The notes: generated from the sequence alone by a model not told the origin. A stretch of 49,023 bases of DNA from Aurantiochytrium sp. KH105 (GCA_003116975.1 BGKB01000295.1:1-49023), one strand, 5' to 3'; numbered from the stretch's first letter, positions 1 to 9,868 are shown. Numbers and translations: made by a program.

Positions 1-435
1 AAAGGAAGGCATGACGCTCTCCGGCAATCTTGTGGATGTATGATCCGTCTGTCCATTCGGCCTGCGGTCACGCTCCGCTCCGCTTCGCTCCGTCCCGCTG
101 TCCCCTGGGCCCGAAAATGGGTTGCGCAGTGTCCGTTGGCACGTCTTTCCCTCAAGTTTCACAAGCGACTTGGCGGCCTTTCTGTTTTCATTTCTTCTTT
201 CCCTTTCTTTCCCTTTCTTTTTTCTTTCCCTTCTTTTTTCTTCTGCATTATCCACGTCTACTTTCCAGCTTCAGCTTTTTAGGATAGCCACCGTCAGTCT
301 CTGTGCCAATTCTGGCTGGCGCGACCCCAAAAGGACAACGAAAACACTCAAGGAGCTCACGGCATATTTCTTTTTGTCAATCAGCTATTGAGAGAAAGCT
401 AGAGAGAGAGATTGCACAAAGCGCGTACGACGACC
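1..435. other. Upstream intergenic region with pyrimidine tract
   Basis: No gene is supported here. Roughly 170-250 is an almost pure C/T tract on the + strand, made of repeated CTTTCC and TTTTCTT words, followed by ordinary sequence up to the first start codon. Its position before a + strand gene suggests a promoter or 5' leader, which is inference; no TATA box is convincing. Confidence 0.4.
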
Positions 436-1971
436 ATGGCGACGTCCTTTGCATGCCGCGTGCTTTCCTGGCGCCTCGACGTTCCTCAAAAACGCGCCTG
501 GGTCCGGGCTCATGTGGAAATCGACCAGCAAAGTCCAGGGCACTGTCGAATTGTCGTGAGCGCAGAGCGAAAGGCTCGCCTTGGCGACGAGCTCGCAAAG
601 CTTCTCGCTGCGGACAACGATATTGCACGAATCAGAGCTGCCGCGCTGGTCGACGCAGATCACAGCACGGACGCTTGCACTGCCCTTCTCGTATCTGAAG
701 AGAAAGCTGACGCTTGTGTTTTTGTACTCCGTAGCACCAAAAGCGAGACCATGGCTCATTTGCTGGAGAGTCTTGACGTTCCTGCCCCAGCGTCCAGCCT
801 CGTTGACGCGGTTCGCAGCGAGATCGAGGCTTGGACACGTGCCATCAGTGACCTTGACGAGGCGCGCGGATCACCTGGGAATATTCTCAAGGTCTGTCCG
901 CTCGCGCAACCCTCGACAAGACTTCAAGGAAATCTTCTTTGGGCGCCGCTGGCAGATTCGTCGCCAACAGCGCTCGGACGCAAATATTTTGCTGTGACGC
1001 CGACTCATCTGTGCATGTTTGGGCGCGATGCAAGCGGTGCCCCTGTATCAAGTCTTCCTCTCAGTCAGGCGGAAGTGGAGCTCACTGACGCGGTAGAAAA
1101 CGCGGGAACTTACTCGTGGCGTGTGCAAACGCCTGCTCGTCGGTGGACACTTGTCGCAGGACATGGCACAGTCGCGCAGCAATGGATCGAAGCCTTGGCA
1201 GCCAGTGGCGCAAAGGCCACGACTGCACAGGAGCGCTTGCAGCGCGCACGGAGTAATGCACTTGCGTCGATCCAAACTCTCGAGGCCATTCTGGCCCGTG
1301 AGGATGTTCTCGCAGCGTTTTGCCGCTTCGCCAACGCGCAGAACCGCGCGGAGGCCGTTCAACTTTTCTTGGCGATGCGCTCGACGGATGGATTCGATGA
1401 ATCCGACTTTGAAGCCCTCGCCGACCAGTGCTCGCAACCAGATCTAGACAACTTCCTCGCCATTTTTCAGCCGCATTGCGAAGCATGGCAAAGCATGGTA
1501 GAGGAAGGCGAAGCAGCACGCGTGGTCGAGCTTGCTCGCGGCGTGCTGCAGGATGACCTTGAAAGCGATCTCGTGTCACGATTTCTAAACGATTTTGCAT
1601 TCACGAGCATGCGTGATGCCGCCGAAGGGGAACTCAAACGGCGCGCCGAGGTCTTTTTCGGGGACAAGGTTCTCTATGTAGACCACGAGTCAAGCAAAGC
1701 AAGCACGGTACGTCGCTGCCCATTGCCGCAGGATCGTGCGCGTGTCCTTATTGGCCGTGATGAATCCTGCGATGTTGTACTTTCGTGTCCAAAGGTTTCA
1801 CGCTTCCACTGTCTTTTGAACATCAATATGGACGACACCATCACGGTCACTGACCTCGGCTCTTCACAAGGAACTTTCGTCAACGGCACGCAGATTGAGG
1901 CAAGTGGGCTTCGTTCGCAAGATCGCGTTCATGCCGGAACATTTTTGCTATATGTGGGAACAGAAATATGA
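436..1971 (+). CDS. PH / RGS-like / FHA domain protein
   Basis: A 511-residue protein starting at the ATG in cgaccATGg context; the in-frame codons before it carry no other ATG. The C-terminal FHA domain (about residues 437-505) is clear: an IGRDESCDVVL strand, then SRFHC, then DLGSSQGTFVNG, the conserved phosphothreonine-binding G-R, S-x-x-H and N-G elements. A region near 165-262 resembles a PH domain, with GNLLW at the start and a closing helix containing AQQWIEAL. A helical stretch at about 290-405 (FCRFANAQNRAEAVQLF to RFLND) resembles an RGS domain. FHA domains read phosphothreonine and PH domains often bind phosphoinositides, so a signalling adaptor is likely, but the partner cannot be told. 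FHA is confident, PH moderate, RGS weak. The gene is convergent with the M50 protease, 202 bp away. Confidence 0.85.
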   Translation: MATSFACRVLSWRLDVPQKRAWVRAHVEIDQQSPGHCRIVVSAERKARLGDELAKLLAADNDIARIRAAALVDADHSTDACTALLVSEEKADACVFVLRSTKSETMAHLLESLDVPAPASSLVDAVRSEIEAWTRAISDLDEARGSPGNILKVCPLAQPSTRLQGNLLWAPLADSSPTALGRKYFAVTPTHLCMFGRDASGAPVSSLPLSQAEVELTDAVENAGTYSWRVQTPARRWTLVAGHGTVAQQWIEALAASGAKATTAQERLQRARSNALASIQTLEAILAREDVLAAFCRFANAQNRAEAVQLFLAMRSTDGFDESDFEALADQCSQPDLDNFLAIFQPHCEAWQSMVEEGEAARVVELARGVLQDDLESDLVSRFLNDFAFTSMRDAAEGELKRRAEVFFGDKVLYVDHESSKASTVRRCPLPQDRARVLIGRDESCDVVLSCPKVSRFHCLLNINMDDTITVTDLGSSQGTFVNGTQIEASGLRSQDRVHAGTFLLYVGTEI

Positions 1972-2173
1972 GTGAACGTGAAAGAAGACATTGTTGTTGT
2001 TATTGTTGATATTCTTTTGTCCCTAAGTTTGTCTCTTCTTTTTGGGGTTGAAATTCCTGTTGATGCTGATGAAGAAAAGGGGTTCCAAAGAGGTGAAAGA
2101 ACAATGCCTATTTTATTTCCAATACTTTTTTTGCAAAGCCCTGCCTGACGAGCAAGAAGACTACGCAAAAGGA

Positions 2174-3466
2174 TTAGTCCCGAAAGTACCTGTTGATAAA
2201 GTCCTGCTCAGTTTGGTCAGGCGTATCGTCAGCCCATTCGTGAGCAAAACCCTCCAGACGGCGCTCCATGTCTGAGGTTCTAGAGGCACGTTCGGGATCC
2301 TCGGCGCGAAGTTGAGCAAGAGACTTGCGGTGTTTTTGGTTGTATGCCATGGCAGCGAGAAGCGCAACAATGAGAGCCACATAAGCAGCAGAAAGGACAA
2401 ACTTTTGACCCGGGGGAATGAAGTGGTACGTGGGGTGCGTACCCGATCCGAAGAATCGATCGTAGGTGGAAAAGGCGCCAGAAAGCATGACGAGGTAAAA
2501 GATGGGGTTGCCCACCATGCCCTGATAAATCATAGCGCCGCCACCCGCGAGACCTGCAACGAGGAACCAAGGCGAAATGGCGCCGCCGATGCGCCCGCCG
2601 TCGAGCTGACCGATGGGCAAGAGATTGAAAAGGTTGATCATGATACCAAAATCGGCCAGCGAAATGAGCATTTGAGATTCCATGGAGATGCCAACAAGAC
2701 TCGTGGCGACGGCCGCGGCGCCGCCAACAACGGGCCCCCCAAAAGCCACGAGAGCCTCCTCACGCACATCTTTGGGTCGGTCCTTCATCTCGACAAAAGC
2801 GCCCATGAATGGGATAAAGATGGCAGGGCCAGCCGGAATGCCGAGACGCTTCATGACCATTAAGTGTCCCGACTCGTGGATGCCAATCAGACCAACCATT
2901 CCTACAGCAAAAGGCCATCCATAAAAGAGAGCGTAGGCGCCCGTTGTTGCGAGCATTGACATGGCCGGCATAAGTTTGGTAAACTTGAGCGCGCCCAACA
3001 CCCACTTCATTTTACCTCCAAGGATGACGAATGCCGTGGCAGTGGCGCCAAGGCCGCGCGAGAGAAGACCACCTTGCTTCTGTCTCGGCTCTTCCTGCTC
3101 CTGTTGCTGCTGTTGCTGTTGTTGACGCATCCAGGCTTCTTCTTCGTCATCACGCCGTGGAGGACGACCTGGGGGCGGGGGCGCACCCGTGCTCAGCGTA
3201 CGAACCTGAAAGCCCTTGGACCAGGCTGGAAGAAGGGAGTTAACGTCCCGGGGTTCAGTTTTGTGCGTGTCTTGCTTGTCCTCAGAAAGTTGGACACCCA
3301 AGGAGACAGCAGCGGGCCAGCGATGGTTCATGACAATTCCTTTTTCAAAGGTGCCTGCAAGCGCATTTCGTTGGCGTAGCCCAGCCGTTGGTCCGCAAAG
3401 CCATCGTTTGTGCTGTGCAGTCGGGCGCACAGCAAGTCTTCTCGCGGCGACAATCTTGGCGAGCAT
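2174..3466 (-). CDS. M50-family (site-2-protease-like) zinc metalloprotease, probably mitochondrial
   Basis: A 430-residue membrane protease. The start at 3466 is the first ATG; the frame upstream offers only TTG. Family hallmarks are visible: HESGH (residues 197-201) as the HExxH zinc and catalytic motif in a membrane segment, and LLPIGQLDGGR (Asp289) corresponding to the distal NPDG-like metal ligand. Several hydrophobic segments lie between about 145 and 390. M50 enzymes cut substrates within the membrane. The N-terminus (MLAKIVAARRLAVRPTAQ) is rich in Arg, Lys and Ala and nearly free of acids, which suggests a mitochondrial presequence. A glutamine run near residues 115-125 is encoded by a CTG/TTG repeat. 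The HExxH and DG motifs make the family call firm; location and substrate are inferred. It resembles the bacterial/plastid EGY-type group more than the animal SREBP protease. Confidence 0.85.
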   Translation of the reverse strand: MLAKIVAARRLAVRPTAQHKRWLCGPTAGLRQRNALAGTFEKGIVMNHRWPAAVSLGVQLSEDKQDTHKTEPRDVNSLLPAWSKGFQVRTLSTGAPPPPGRPPRRDDEEEAWMRQQQQQQQQEQEEPRQKQGGLLSRGLGATATAFVILGGKMKWVLGALKFTKLMPAMSMLATTGAYALFYGWPFAVGMVGLIGIHESGHLMVMKRLGIPAGPAIFIPFMGAFVEMKDRPKDVREEALVAFGGPVVGGAAAVATSLVGISMESQMLISLADFGIMINLFNLLPIGQLDGGRIGGAISPWFLVAGLAGGGAMIYQGMVGNPIFYLVMLSGAFSTYDRFFGSGTHPTYHFIPPGQKFVLSAAYVALIVALLAAMAYNQKHRKSLAQLRAEDPERASRTSDMERRLEGFAHEWADDTPDQTEQDFINRYFRD

Positions 3467-4109
3467 GGCTTTTTTTGGCGCTTGATGTGAGTCCAATCAA
3501 GGTATACGTACGCTTCGTTGAGATTTGACTTCTCGCTCCCCAAAACTTCTTGGGCGCCCAAGCTAGCAAGTCCACGAGCGCAAAGAGAGAGAGTGTCTCT
3601 GTGCCTGCACGTTAAGCCAGCGTACTCGATGACAGACGTGACGGCGCTCTCGCTCCCCAAAGAAGAAACTTTCTCGGTTCCACCCGCCTGGCGACAGCGC
3701 GCAGGTAGCGACGCTGCTCTTGCGCAGCCTTCTCCTCCTCCTCCTCCTCCTCGCTCGCCCTGGCCACAGCACGAGCCGCAGGGATCGGCGTCTGCTGCTC
3801 GATCAATCCTTGTTCCTCCTGCATCATGAAGACGCCCATGAGCAAGCGAGCGAAGCCCAGGGGCAGAAGCGAAACCGCCGTCTTCAACGTCCTGTATCAC
3901 GTTACGAATAGGGCGGTTTCGAGGCTACGCGCTGCCAGTCAGCAGACGGCGCAAGAAAAGGACCAGACCATCCACGCTCGGCGCTCGGCGGGAGCTCGCG
4001 CAGCGCGAGAGCCTACGACGCGCGGGAAGGCAGCTTGTTTCGCTTCTGCGTCGGTCTCGCGCGGCGCCCGAACCGAAGAAGGGCGGCTGGCGACGAGGAC
4101 TCACTCACC
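3467..4109. other. Divergent spacer between the M50 protease and the desulfurase-TtcA gene
   Basis: This 643-bp spacer must hold the 5' regions of two divergent genes. It contains a CTC-repeat tract at about 3728-3752 (polyglutamate codons on the opposite strand) and short ORFs on both strands that I do not support as genes. No RNA gene or clear promoter motif was recognised. Confidence 0.4.
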
Positions 4110-7100
4110 ATGGCGCCCAACGAAAAGGCGGCCAAGACCCCGACCCCTCCGGGCGCAAGGGCCAAAACGTCGGAGGAGGAGGCAGAGGAGGACGGGGACG
4201 CCTTTCGCGAGTTCGTGGACGTGGGCGAGGCAACGGACGATCGCAAGACACAAGATGCTTTGCCCGCGGACAAGGCCTTTGAGAGACTACGCGCTGGCGT
4301 GGTCGGCACGCTCGACCCCGTAGACACGCCCTTTGGCGTGAAGCCGCTCGTGTACGCAGACTGGACTGCGAGCGGTCGCGCTTTTGGACCCATCGAAACC
4401 TATGTGCGCGAAAAGGTGTACCCGTTTTACGCCAATACGCACACGTCCTCGTCAATTACGGGATTGCAGTCAACTTGTTTCCGCGCTGAAGCGCGGCAAA
4501 TCATCCAGCAGGCCGTCAATGCCAACACACGCACCGACGTCGTCCTTTTCGCGGGAACAGGCGCTACGGGCGCCGTAAACAAGCTCGTAAGCGTGCTCGG
4601 TCTCGACGTCCCGCTCCGGGCCGACGAAGTCTCTCGCCCGCGCCCCGTCGTCTTTGTCGGGCCCTTTGAGCACCATAGCAACCTTTTGCCTTGGCGCGAG
4701 TCAAGCGCAGAAGTCGTCTGCGTGCCCGAACGCCAGGATGGGCTTGGCATTGACCGGGACGCCTTGGCAGAGCTCTTGCGAACGTACGCGGACCGCCCTC
4801 TCTTGGTCGGCGCTTTTTCGGCTGGCTCGAACGTCTCTGGCGTCCTCGAGGATGTCGATCGCATTTCTGCGCTCCTGCACCGCCACGGGGCCCTCGCGTG
4901 CTGGGACTATGCTGCGGCTGGACCTTATGCGCGCATCGACATGAACCCCGTTCTTGCGGGTGAGGACCCCGATCGTCCCTTTGCGTACAAGGACGCAGTC
5001 TTTCTCTCCACGCACAAGTTTGTGGGAGGCATTAATACTCCGGGTGTCCTGGTTGCCAAAAAGAAGCTCTTTGGCAATGCCGTACCTGGAACGGGTAGTG
5101 TCGGTGGCGGCACGGTCTACTTTGTGCGCGAGGACGGCCACAGATATCTCTCGAACCGCGTCGAGCGGGAGGAAGGGGGCACCCCAGATGTGGTGGGCGC
5201 CATTCGCGCGGGCCTTGCTTTCCAACTCAAACAGAGCGTGGGCTGGGCGAATATCGAGGCCCGTGACAAGGCGATTGGTCTCAAGATCGCGGCCAAGCTC
5301 GGTTCGGAGCCCAAGCTAGTCCTGCTCGGTCCAAAGTGGGGCGATGCAGAAGGTAGCCGGCTGCCCATCGTGTCTTTCCTGGTTCGTCACGGTGCCCGCT
5401 TCTTGCATTACAACTTTGTGTCTGCAGTTCTCAACGACGTCTTTGGAATTCAGACGCGAGGCGGATGCATGTGCGCCGGGCTATACGCGCAGCGTCTTTT
5501 GGGCATGTCTCGCGAGTCTGTCGAAGCCATCGAGGACGAGCTTTTGCGAAATCCCAAGCACTCGGAGTATCTGCGCCCAGGCTTTAGCCGTTTGAGTCTC
5601 GCCTACTTTGCGAGCGACGAAGAGCTCGACTACGTCCTCGACGCAGTGTGCGCTGTGGCGCAGCAGGGCTGGAAACTTTTGCCGCAGTATCGGTTCAACA
5701 CGCGGACCGGCGAATGGAAGCACAAGTCGCGTTTCACCAAGTTTCCGGGGCGCCTTTGGCTCGGCGACGCCGATCTCTTGGGCTCGACGCCTTCTGAACC
5801 AGAGAACGAGGATCGTGCTCGGCCCAACTCTTTTGCGTTTCCTGATCTCCTGCAGCAAGGCATTCAACAGATGGACGCCGCCGCAGAAGAATCAGCCAAA
5901 GAGACGCTTGGAGATCAGACGCAGCTCTTTACGCCCGAGGCTGCGCCGCTCCGGTGGTTTGCCATGCCTTCAGAGGTTCATGCAGAGCTCAGCGCTGGCA
6001 GCAACAAGTGGGCCGCAGCCTCCGTGGAGGCGCGCGCCTCGGAGTGGAAAGAAGGAAAAGAAGACAAATTTGCGGTCAGTTCGAATCCGGTGACTGGGCC
6101 TTTGGACCCCTTTAAGTATTGGGCGATGGTGCGCGAGAGCATGCCAGTGGCGCCTGTGGCACCTGCGTCGGATGAATCCGATAATGCAGCAGACCGCGCG
6201 CGTAAGCGTGGGCCCGAGGCCAAGGAAGAGCCCGTGAAGCGAGCCAAAGCGAAGACAGAAAAGTCCTCACCTGTGGTGGTGTGCGAAGACAACTCGTGCT
6301 TTCGCGTGCGCAAGCGTGACAAGTACCCACTCAGGACGGCGGAGGTAATTCGTAGCGATCAAGCGGCGCAGAATCTTGCACAGCCGCAAGCAGATGCCGC
6401 GGTGGTGGCGCCGAAAGCGCCGCCCAAGGCACTCCGTCCTCGGATTCCCAAGGGCATCTTGAAGAACGTCGGCAAGGCATTGGCACAGTGGGAAATGATC
6501 CAAGAAGGTGATCGACTCTTGCTCGGACTGTCTGGCGGCAAGGATTCGCTGGCCCTTTTGCACGTCTTGCTGCACGTGCAAGCCAAGTCGCCCGTCAAGT
6601 TCGAACTCGCTGCCTGTACCGTGGACCCGATGACTGAGGCTTTTGATCCGAGCCCTCTGATCCCGTATATGGCCTCGCTCGGCGTAACGTACCACTACTT
6701 GAAGGAGCCAATCTTTGATCGTGCCAAGTCTGGCTCGTTGCAAGGAACGTCGATCTGTAGCTTTTGCGCGCGTATGAAGCGCGGAGCGCTTTACGGCTGT
6801 GCTCGGGAACACGGCTACAACAAGCTTGTGCTTGCGCAGCACTTGGACGATTCGGCAGAGACGCTCATGATGGGCCTTTTTCACAATGGCATTGCCCGCG
6901 CCATGATGGCGAATTACGAGGAAAAGAAGGGAGACGTCCGTGTAATTCGTCCGCTGGCATACGTGCGTGAGCATGAGACCAAGGCGTTTTCTTATGCGGC
7001 CAAGCTCCCTGTGATTAACGAGAATTGTCCGGCGTGCTTTGAGGCACCGCAGGAACGCCAGCGCATTAAGCGAATGCTTGCCAAGGAGGAGGCCACGTGC

Positions 7101-7325
7101 CCACGGATGTTTCACAGTTTGCGCCGTGCGCTCTTGCCGCTCATGGACGCAGACCTTCTCAACGAGATGTCAGCCATCACGAGTCGAAGGACGGATCTGG
7201 CAAACATGGAGCAGCGGCGTGTTCGGGCTGCGGACCACAAGCAGCGGAAGCAAGAGAAAGAGCAGGCGAAGGACAAGGAGAAGGAAAAGGAGCACGAGGA
7301 GGTCGCCGCAGAAATCAAGGCTTAG
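4110..7325 (+). CDS. Fusion of SufS-like cysteine desulfurase and TtcA-like tRNA 2-thiocytidine synthetase
   Basis: A 1071-residue, two-enzyme protein; the ATG lies in a caccATGg context. Residues about 45-560 form a class V aminotransferase fold: GTGATGAVNKL for PLP phosphate, FEHHSN, the PLP-lysine motif STHKF (Lys303), and R-G-G-C-M-C (450-455), where Arg+5 gives Cys455 as the persulfide cysteine, as in SufS/Csd enzymes. A charged linker (about 640-770) follows. The C-terminal part (about 785-1030) is a PP-loop ATPase: SGGKDS (808-813), CSFC (Cys883/886), then the RRG-like MKRGALYG and HLDDSAETL, and NCPAC (973/976). This matches bacterial TtcA, which makes 2-thiocytidine in tRNA using an Fe-S cluster held by such cysteines. 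One chain could thus take sulfur from cysteine and deliver it to tRNA. Both families are secure; coupling and substrate are inference. No presequence is obvious. The tail is highly charged (Lys/Glu). Confidence 0.92.
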   Translation: MAPNEKAAKTPTPPGARAKTSEEEAEEDGDAFREFVDVGEATDDRKTQDALPADKAFERLRAGVVGTLDPVDTPFGVKPLVYADWTASGRAFGPIETYVREKVYPFYANTHTSSSITGLQSTCFRAEARQIIQQAVNANTRTDVVLFAGTGATGAVNKLVSVLGLDVPLRADEVSRPRPVVFVGPFEHHSNLLPWRESSAEVVCVPERQDGLGIDRDALAELLRTYADRPLLVGAFSAGSNVSGVLEDVDRISALLHRHGALACWDYAAAGPYARIDMNPVLAGEDPDRPFAYKDAVFLSTHKFVGGINTPGVLVAKKKLFGNAVPGTGSVGGGTVYFVREDGHRYLSNRVEREEGGTPDVVGAIRAGLAFQLKQSVGWANIEARDKAIGLKIAAKLGSEPKLVLLGPKWGDAEGSRLPIVSFLVRHGARFLHYNFVSAVLNDVFGIQTRGGCMCAGLYAQRLLGMSRESVEAIEDELLRNPKHSEYLRPGFSRLSLAYFASDEELDYVLDAVCAVAQQGWKLLPQYRFNTRTGEWKHKSRFTKFPGRLWLGDADLLGSTPSEPENEDRARPNSFAFPDLLQQGIQQMDAAAEESAKETLGDQTQLFTPEAAPLRWFAMPSEVHAELSAGSNKWAAASVEARASEWKEGKEDKFAVSSNPVTGPLDPFKYWAMVRESMPVAPVAPASDESDNAADRARKRGPEAKEEPVKRAKAKTEKSSPVVVCEDNSCFRVRKRDKYPLRTAEVIRSDQAAQNLAQPQADAAVVAPKAPPKALRPRIPKGILKNVGKALAQWEMIQEGDRLLLGLSGGKDSLALLHVLLHVQAKSPVKFELAACTVDPMTEAFDPSPLIPYMASLGVTYHYLKEPIFDRAKSGSLQGTSICSFCARMKRGALYGCAREHGYNKLVLAQHLDDSAETLMMGLFHNGIARAMMANYEEKKGDVRVIRPLAYVREHETKAFSYAAKLPVINENCPACFEAPQERQRIKRMLAKEEATCPRMFHSLRRALLPLMDADLLNEMSAITSRRTDLANMEQRRVRAADHKQRKQEKEQAKDKEKEKEHEEVAAEIKA

Positions 7326-7624
7326 TGATCTGGCAAGTAAAACATGTTGATACTGAATTTATAGAAGAGGAACTTGGCGGAAACAACCGAAAGAAGACAG
7401 TTACGGCGCTATTTGCGGCTCGGCGAGCACGAAGAAGATCTTCCTTTTCCTGTGGTTGCGTCAATGCATTGATCGGGAAAGCCGACTGACTTGCTCTCTT
7501 ACAAAAAGAGTTGGTCGTGCATATGGGATTAGCAGATCGTTGACGATTTGGTTTGATCTCGCTCCCACGTTGACAGAATGTCATCCACTATTCTAAAATC
7601 AATGCGTTGAACCTGGCCGGGATT

Positions 7625-9868
7625 CTAGGATCCTGTTCCCGTGGGAGGCGCGAGCGCGACCGAAATGGAGAGGATTTTGACCGGAATAAGAGGCTTGTCG
7701 TTGCGATCGACCTTGACGCCCTCAATCTCTCGTGCCACATCCATGCCCTTGACGACGCGTCCAAAGATGGTATGCTTGCCATCGAGCCATGGCGTCTCCT
7801 TGGTGGTAATAAAAAACTGGCTTCCGTTGGTGCTCGGACCAGCGTTCGCCATGGAAAGCGTAAATGGACGATCATGGCGGAGACGTTTGGTATCAAATTC
7901 ATCTGCAAAGGTCCCGCCCCAAATCGATTCTCCTCCCGTGCCGTTGCCCTTGGGGTCACCGCCCTGGATCATGAAATCCTTGATTATGCGATGAAAGGTG
8001 AGGTTATCATAGTAGCCGCGTTTCGCATGCGTCGAAAAGTTCTCCACTGTGAGCGGCGCTACATCCGGAAAGAGTTCGGCGACGAGATCACCCATGGACG
8101 TGTGAATGGTCGCAGACCGTGCGAGGACTTGCGTGACTTGGAGACCGGCGTCACGGTCTCCGCCTGCGCCGCTGCCGCCGAGAAGGTTAATTGGTTTTTC
8201 GTTGAAAACGTCGCGGCCCGCGCTCGAGTGACTGGGAGCATCATCATCTGCCGCGGGCTCGCGGCGTGTAAAGAGATAGAAACGCTGCTTATCAAAAGCA
8301 GCGCTCACGATGATGGGATCCACCGCGTTTGCGGCGTTCGCAGAGGACTTGTTCTTTAGTGCCGAGGTATCAGCACCATGAAGCGCTCGTTGCATTTGGT
8401 AGTTGCGATCTGGGATCCCTTGGTAAAGTGCAATGCCCGCGAAGCGCTCGGAGCTCTCGAGTCGACCGAGAACGCGTGTAGTCGCGCCCGTTTCGACGTT
8501 GATAAGCTTGATGCCTTCCATGGTAGGTAGCACAAGAAAGGCGCCTGCCTCGTCAAAGAGAGCTACGGATGGAGGCGCAGCCCCAGTTGCTGCCTTTGCT
8601 GCGTATTTGCGTTCGATGGCAACGCGACGGCCAAAATCAACGGGATCAATGCCCTGGGCTGCTCCTGCTGCGCCGTCATCGAGGTCCTTGCGCGCCAAGG
8701 ATTCAGTGATGACGAGCTTAAGTTTTCCGGTAGCAAAGCGAAAGACAATAATCTCTCCATTGGCGCAGCTCAGCGCCAGGAGTTTGCCATCTGCGCTTGC
8801 GCTCGCTCCAAGTGCAAAGGTCTTGCGCTTATTCAATTCAAAGAGATCAGTTTCGATTTTGCGCGAGAAGCGGACGGTGCCAACACCAGCATGCGCACGA
8901 TCCGGAAACTGAAAAGAGGACGTATCTCCCGACGTTCCGTTTGTCCAGTATTCAACAAAGCCTTGCGCATCAGCGCTAACGACACAGTGGCGTTCGGGAA
9001 GGAAGCAAAGAGCCGTGACGGGCGCGCGATGGAGATCGATCTTGGCCAGAGGGTGCGCTCCGTCTGTCGACTCATGGTCAAAGATTGCAATTGTGCCGTT
9101 GTCGCGATGCGCTACGGCAATAAGATGTCGGTTCGTTGCCACGCTGCGCGGGTGACTGCGAAGCCATGTGACTGGCCCAGGTGTAAAGTCAAGGGCGATG
9201 ATGTTGGTCATGTCGAAACCTGCAACATCAAATACCTTGAGCGTGTTATCAAGACCCGCACTGCAGAGCCTTTTGCCGTCGAGGCTCATGCTCAATGCGG
9301 TGAGCGCCTCGGCGTGAGCTTGGTAGGTTTTCACAAACTCTACGCGAGCGGGCATAATTTTCCAGAATCGAACTTGGCCGTCATCACTGCCAGTCACGAT
9401 AAAGCTGCAGGCAGCAGAGACGGCTGTGTGTGTCACCTGCGTCTTGTGCATGTAGCTCTTTTCGTAGAGGTCCGCGCACGGGAGCCTGTCCAGGTAAACT
9501 TTTTCAAGAGCTGCGGAACGCTTGCGTTTCTTGCCTCTGCCGCTGCTGGTTGTTTCGGGGGCTTCATCCTTGTCGTGCGTCGCGTCTTGAGACGCGGCGC
9601 CGCTCTTTGCGCTTTCCTCGTTTGCCACAGCGCCGTTTTGTTGTTCGCTCGCCGCTGCAGCGTTGTGGTTTTTCGCCGCGTGATCTTGATCTCCGCCGGG
9701 GGCGCTGGCCTTGGTCTTTGCAGGCTGCGGCAGTCGCGGACCTTCGTCGTCGCTGCTTTCGTCGCCGCTGCCCATGGTCCTGTCCCTGGGTCCGCGGCGC
9801 AGCTCCACTCCTCTGTGCTTGCTCTTTGCGCGTTTCTGATCTAGTTTTGTTGCTTCTACAAGTTGCAT
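7625..9868 (-). CDS. PPWD1: WD40-repeat cyclophilin (peptidylprolyl isomerase, PPWD1 type)
   Basis: A 747-residue protein with an N-terminal acidic/low-complexity region, WD40 repeats (about 145-520), and a C-terminal cyclophilin domain (about 588-745). The cyclophilin carries the active-site series FHRIIKDFMIQGGDP (from Phe625), NAGPSTNGSQFFI and PWLDGKHT, so Arg, Phe, Met, Gln and the cyclosporin-binding Trp are all present and an active prolyl isomerase is expected. In other eukaryotes this architecture belongs to PPWD1, a nuclear spliceosome-associated protein of about 646 residues; this copy is longer because of its N-terminal extension. Two starts are possible: 9868 (first ATG) or 9775, which has the better accATGg context and begins MGSGDESSDDEGP. 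The gene converges on the desulfurase-TtcA gene 299 bp away. Confidence 0.93.
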   Translation of the reverse strand: MQLVEATKLDQKRAKSKHRGVELRRGPRDRTMGSGDESSDDEGPRLPQPAKTKASAPGGDQDHAAKNHNAAAASEQQNGAVANEESAKSGAASQDATHDKDEAPETTSSGRGKKRKRSAALEKVYLDRLPCADLYEKSYMHKTQVTHTAVSAACSFIVTGSDDGQVRFWKIMPARVEFVKTYQAHAEALTALSMSLDGKRLCSAGLDNTLKVFDVAGFDMTNIIALDFTPGPVTWLRSHPRSVATNRHLIAVAHRDNGTIAIFDHESTDGAHPLAKIDLHRAPVTALCFLPERHCVVSADAQGFVEYWTNGTSGDTSSFQFPDRAHAGVGTVRFSRKIETDLFELNKRKTFALGASASADGKLLALSCANGEIIVFRFATGKLKLVITESLARKDLDDGAAGAAQGIDPVDFGRRVAIERKYAAKAATGAAPPSVALFDEAGAFLVLPTMEGIKLINVETGATTRVLGRLESSERFAGIALYQGIPDRNYQMQRALHGADTSALKNKSSANAANAVDPIIVSAAFDKQRFYLFTRREPAADDDAPSHSSAGRDVFNEKPINLLGGSGAGGDRDAGLQVTQVLARSATIHTSMGDLVAELFPDVAPLTVENFSTHAKRGYYDNLTFHRIIKDFMIQGGDPKGNGTGGESIWGGTFADEFDTKRLRHDRPFTLSMANAGPSTNGSQFFITTKETPWLDGKHTIFGRVVKGMDVAREIEGVKVDRNDKPLIPVKILSISVALAPPTGTGS

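Noticed and set aside
3612..3839. A 75-residue minus-strand ORF starting MGVFMMQEEQG just upstream of the M50 gene
   Set aside because: It looks slightly protein-like, but its Glu run comes from a CTC repeat, it has no recognisable family, and it occupies the likely M50 promoter. Transcript data would be needed.
7607..9844. 250- and 317-residue ORFs opposite PPWD1
   Set aside because: They are shadow frames of the WD40-cyclophilin gene.
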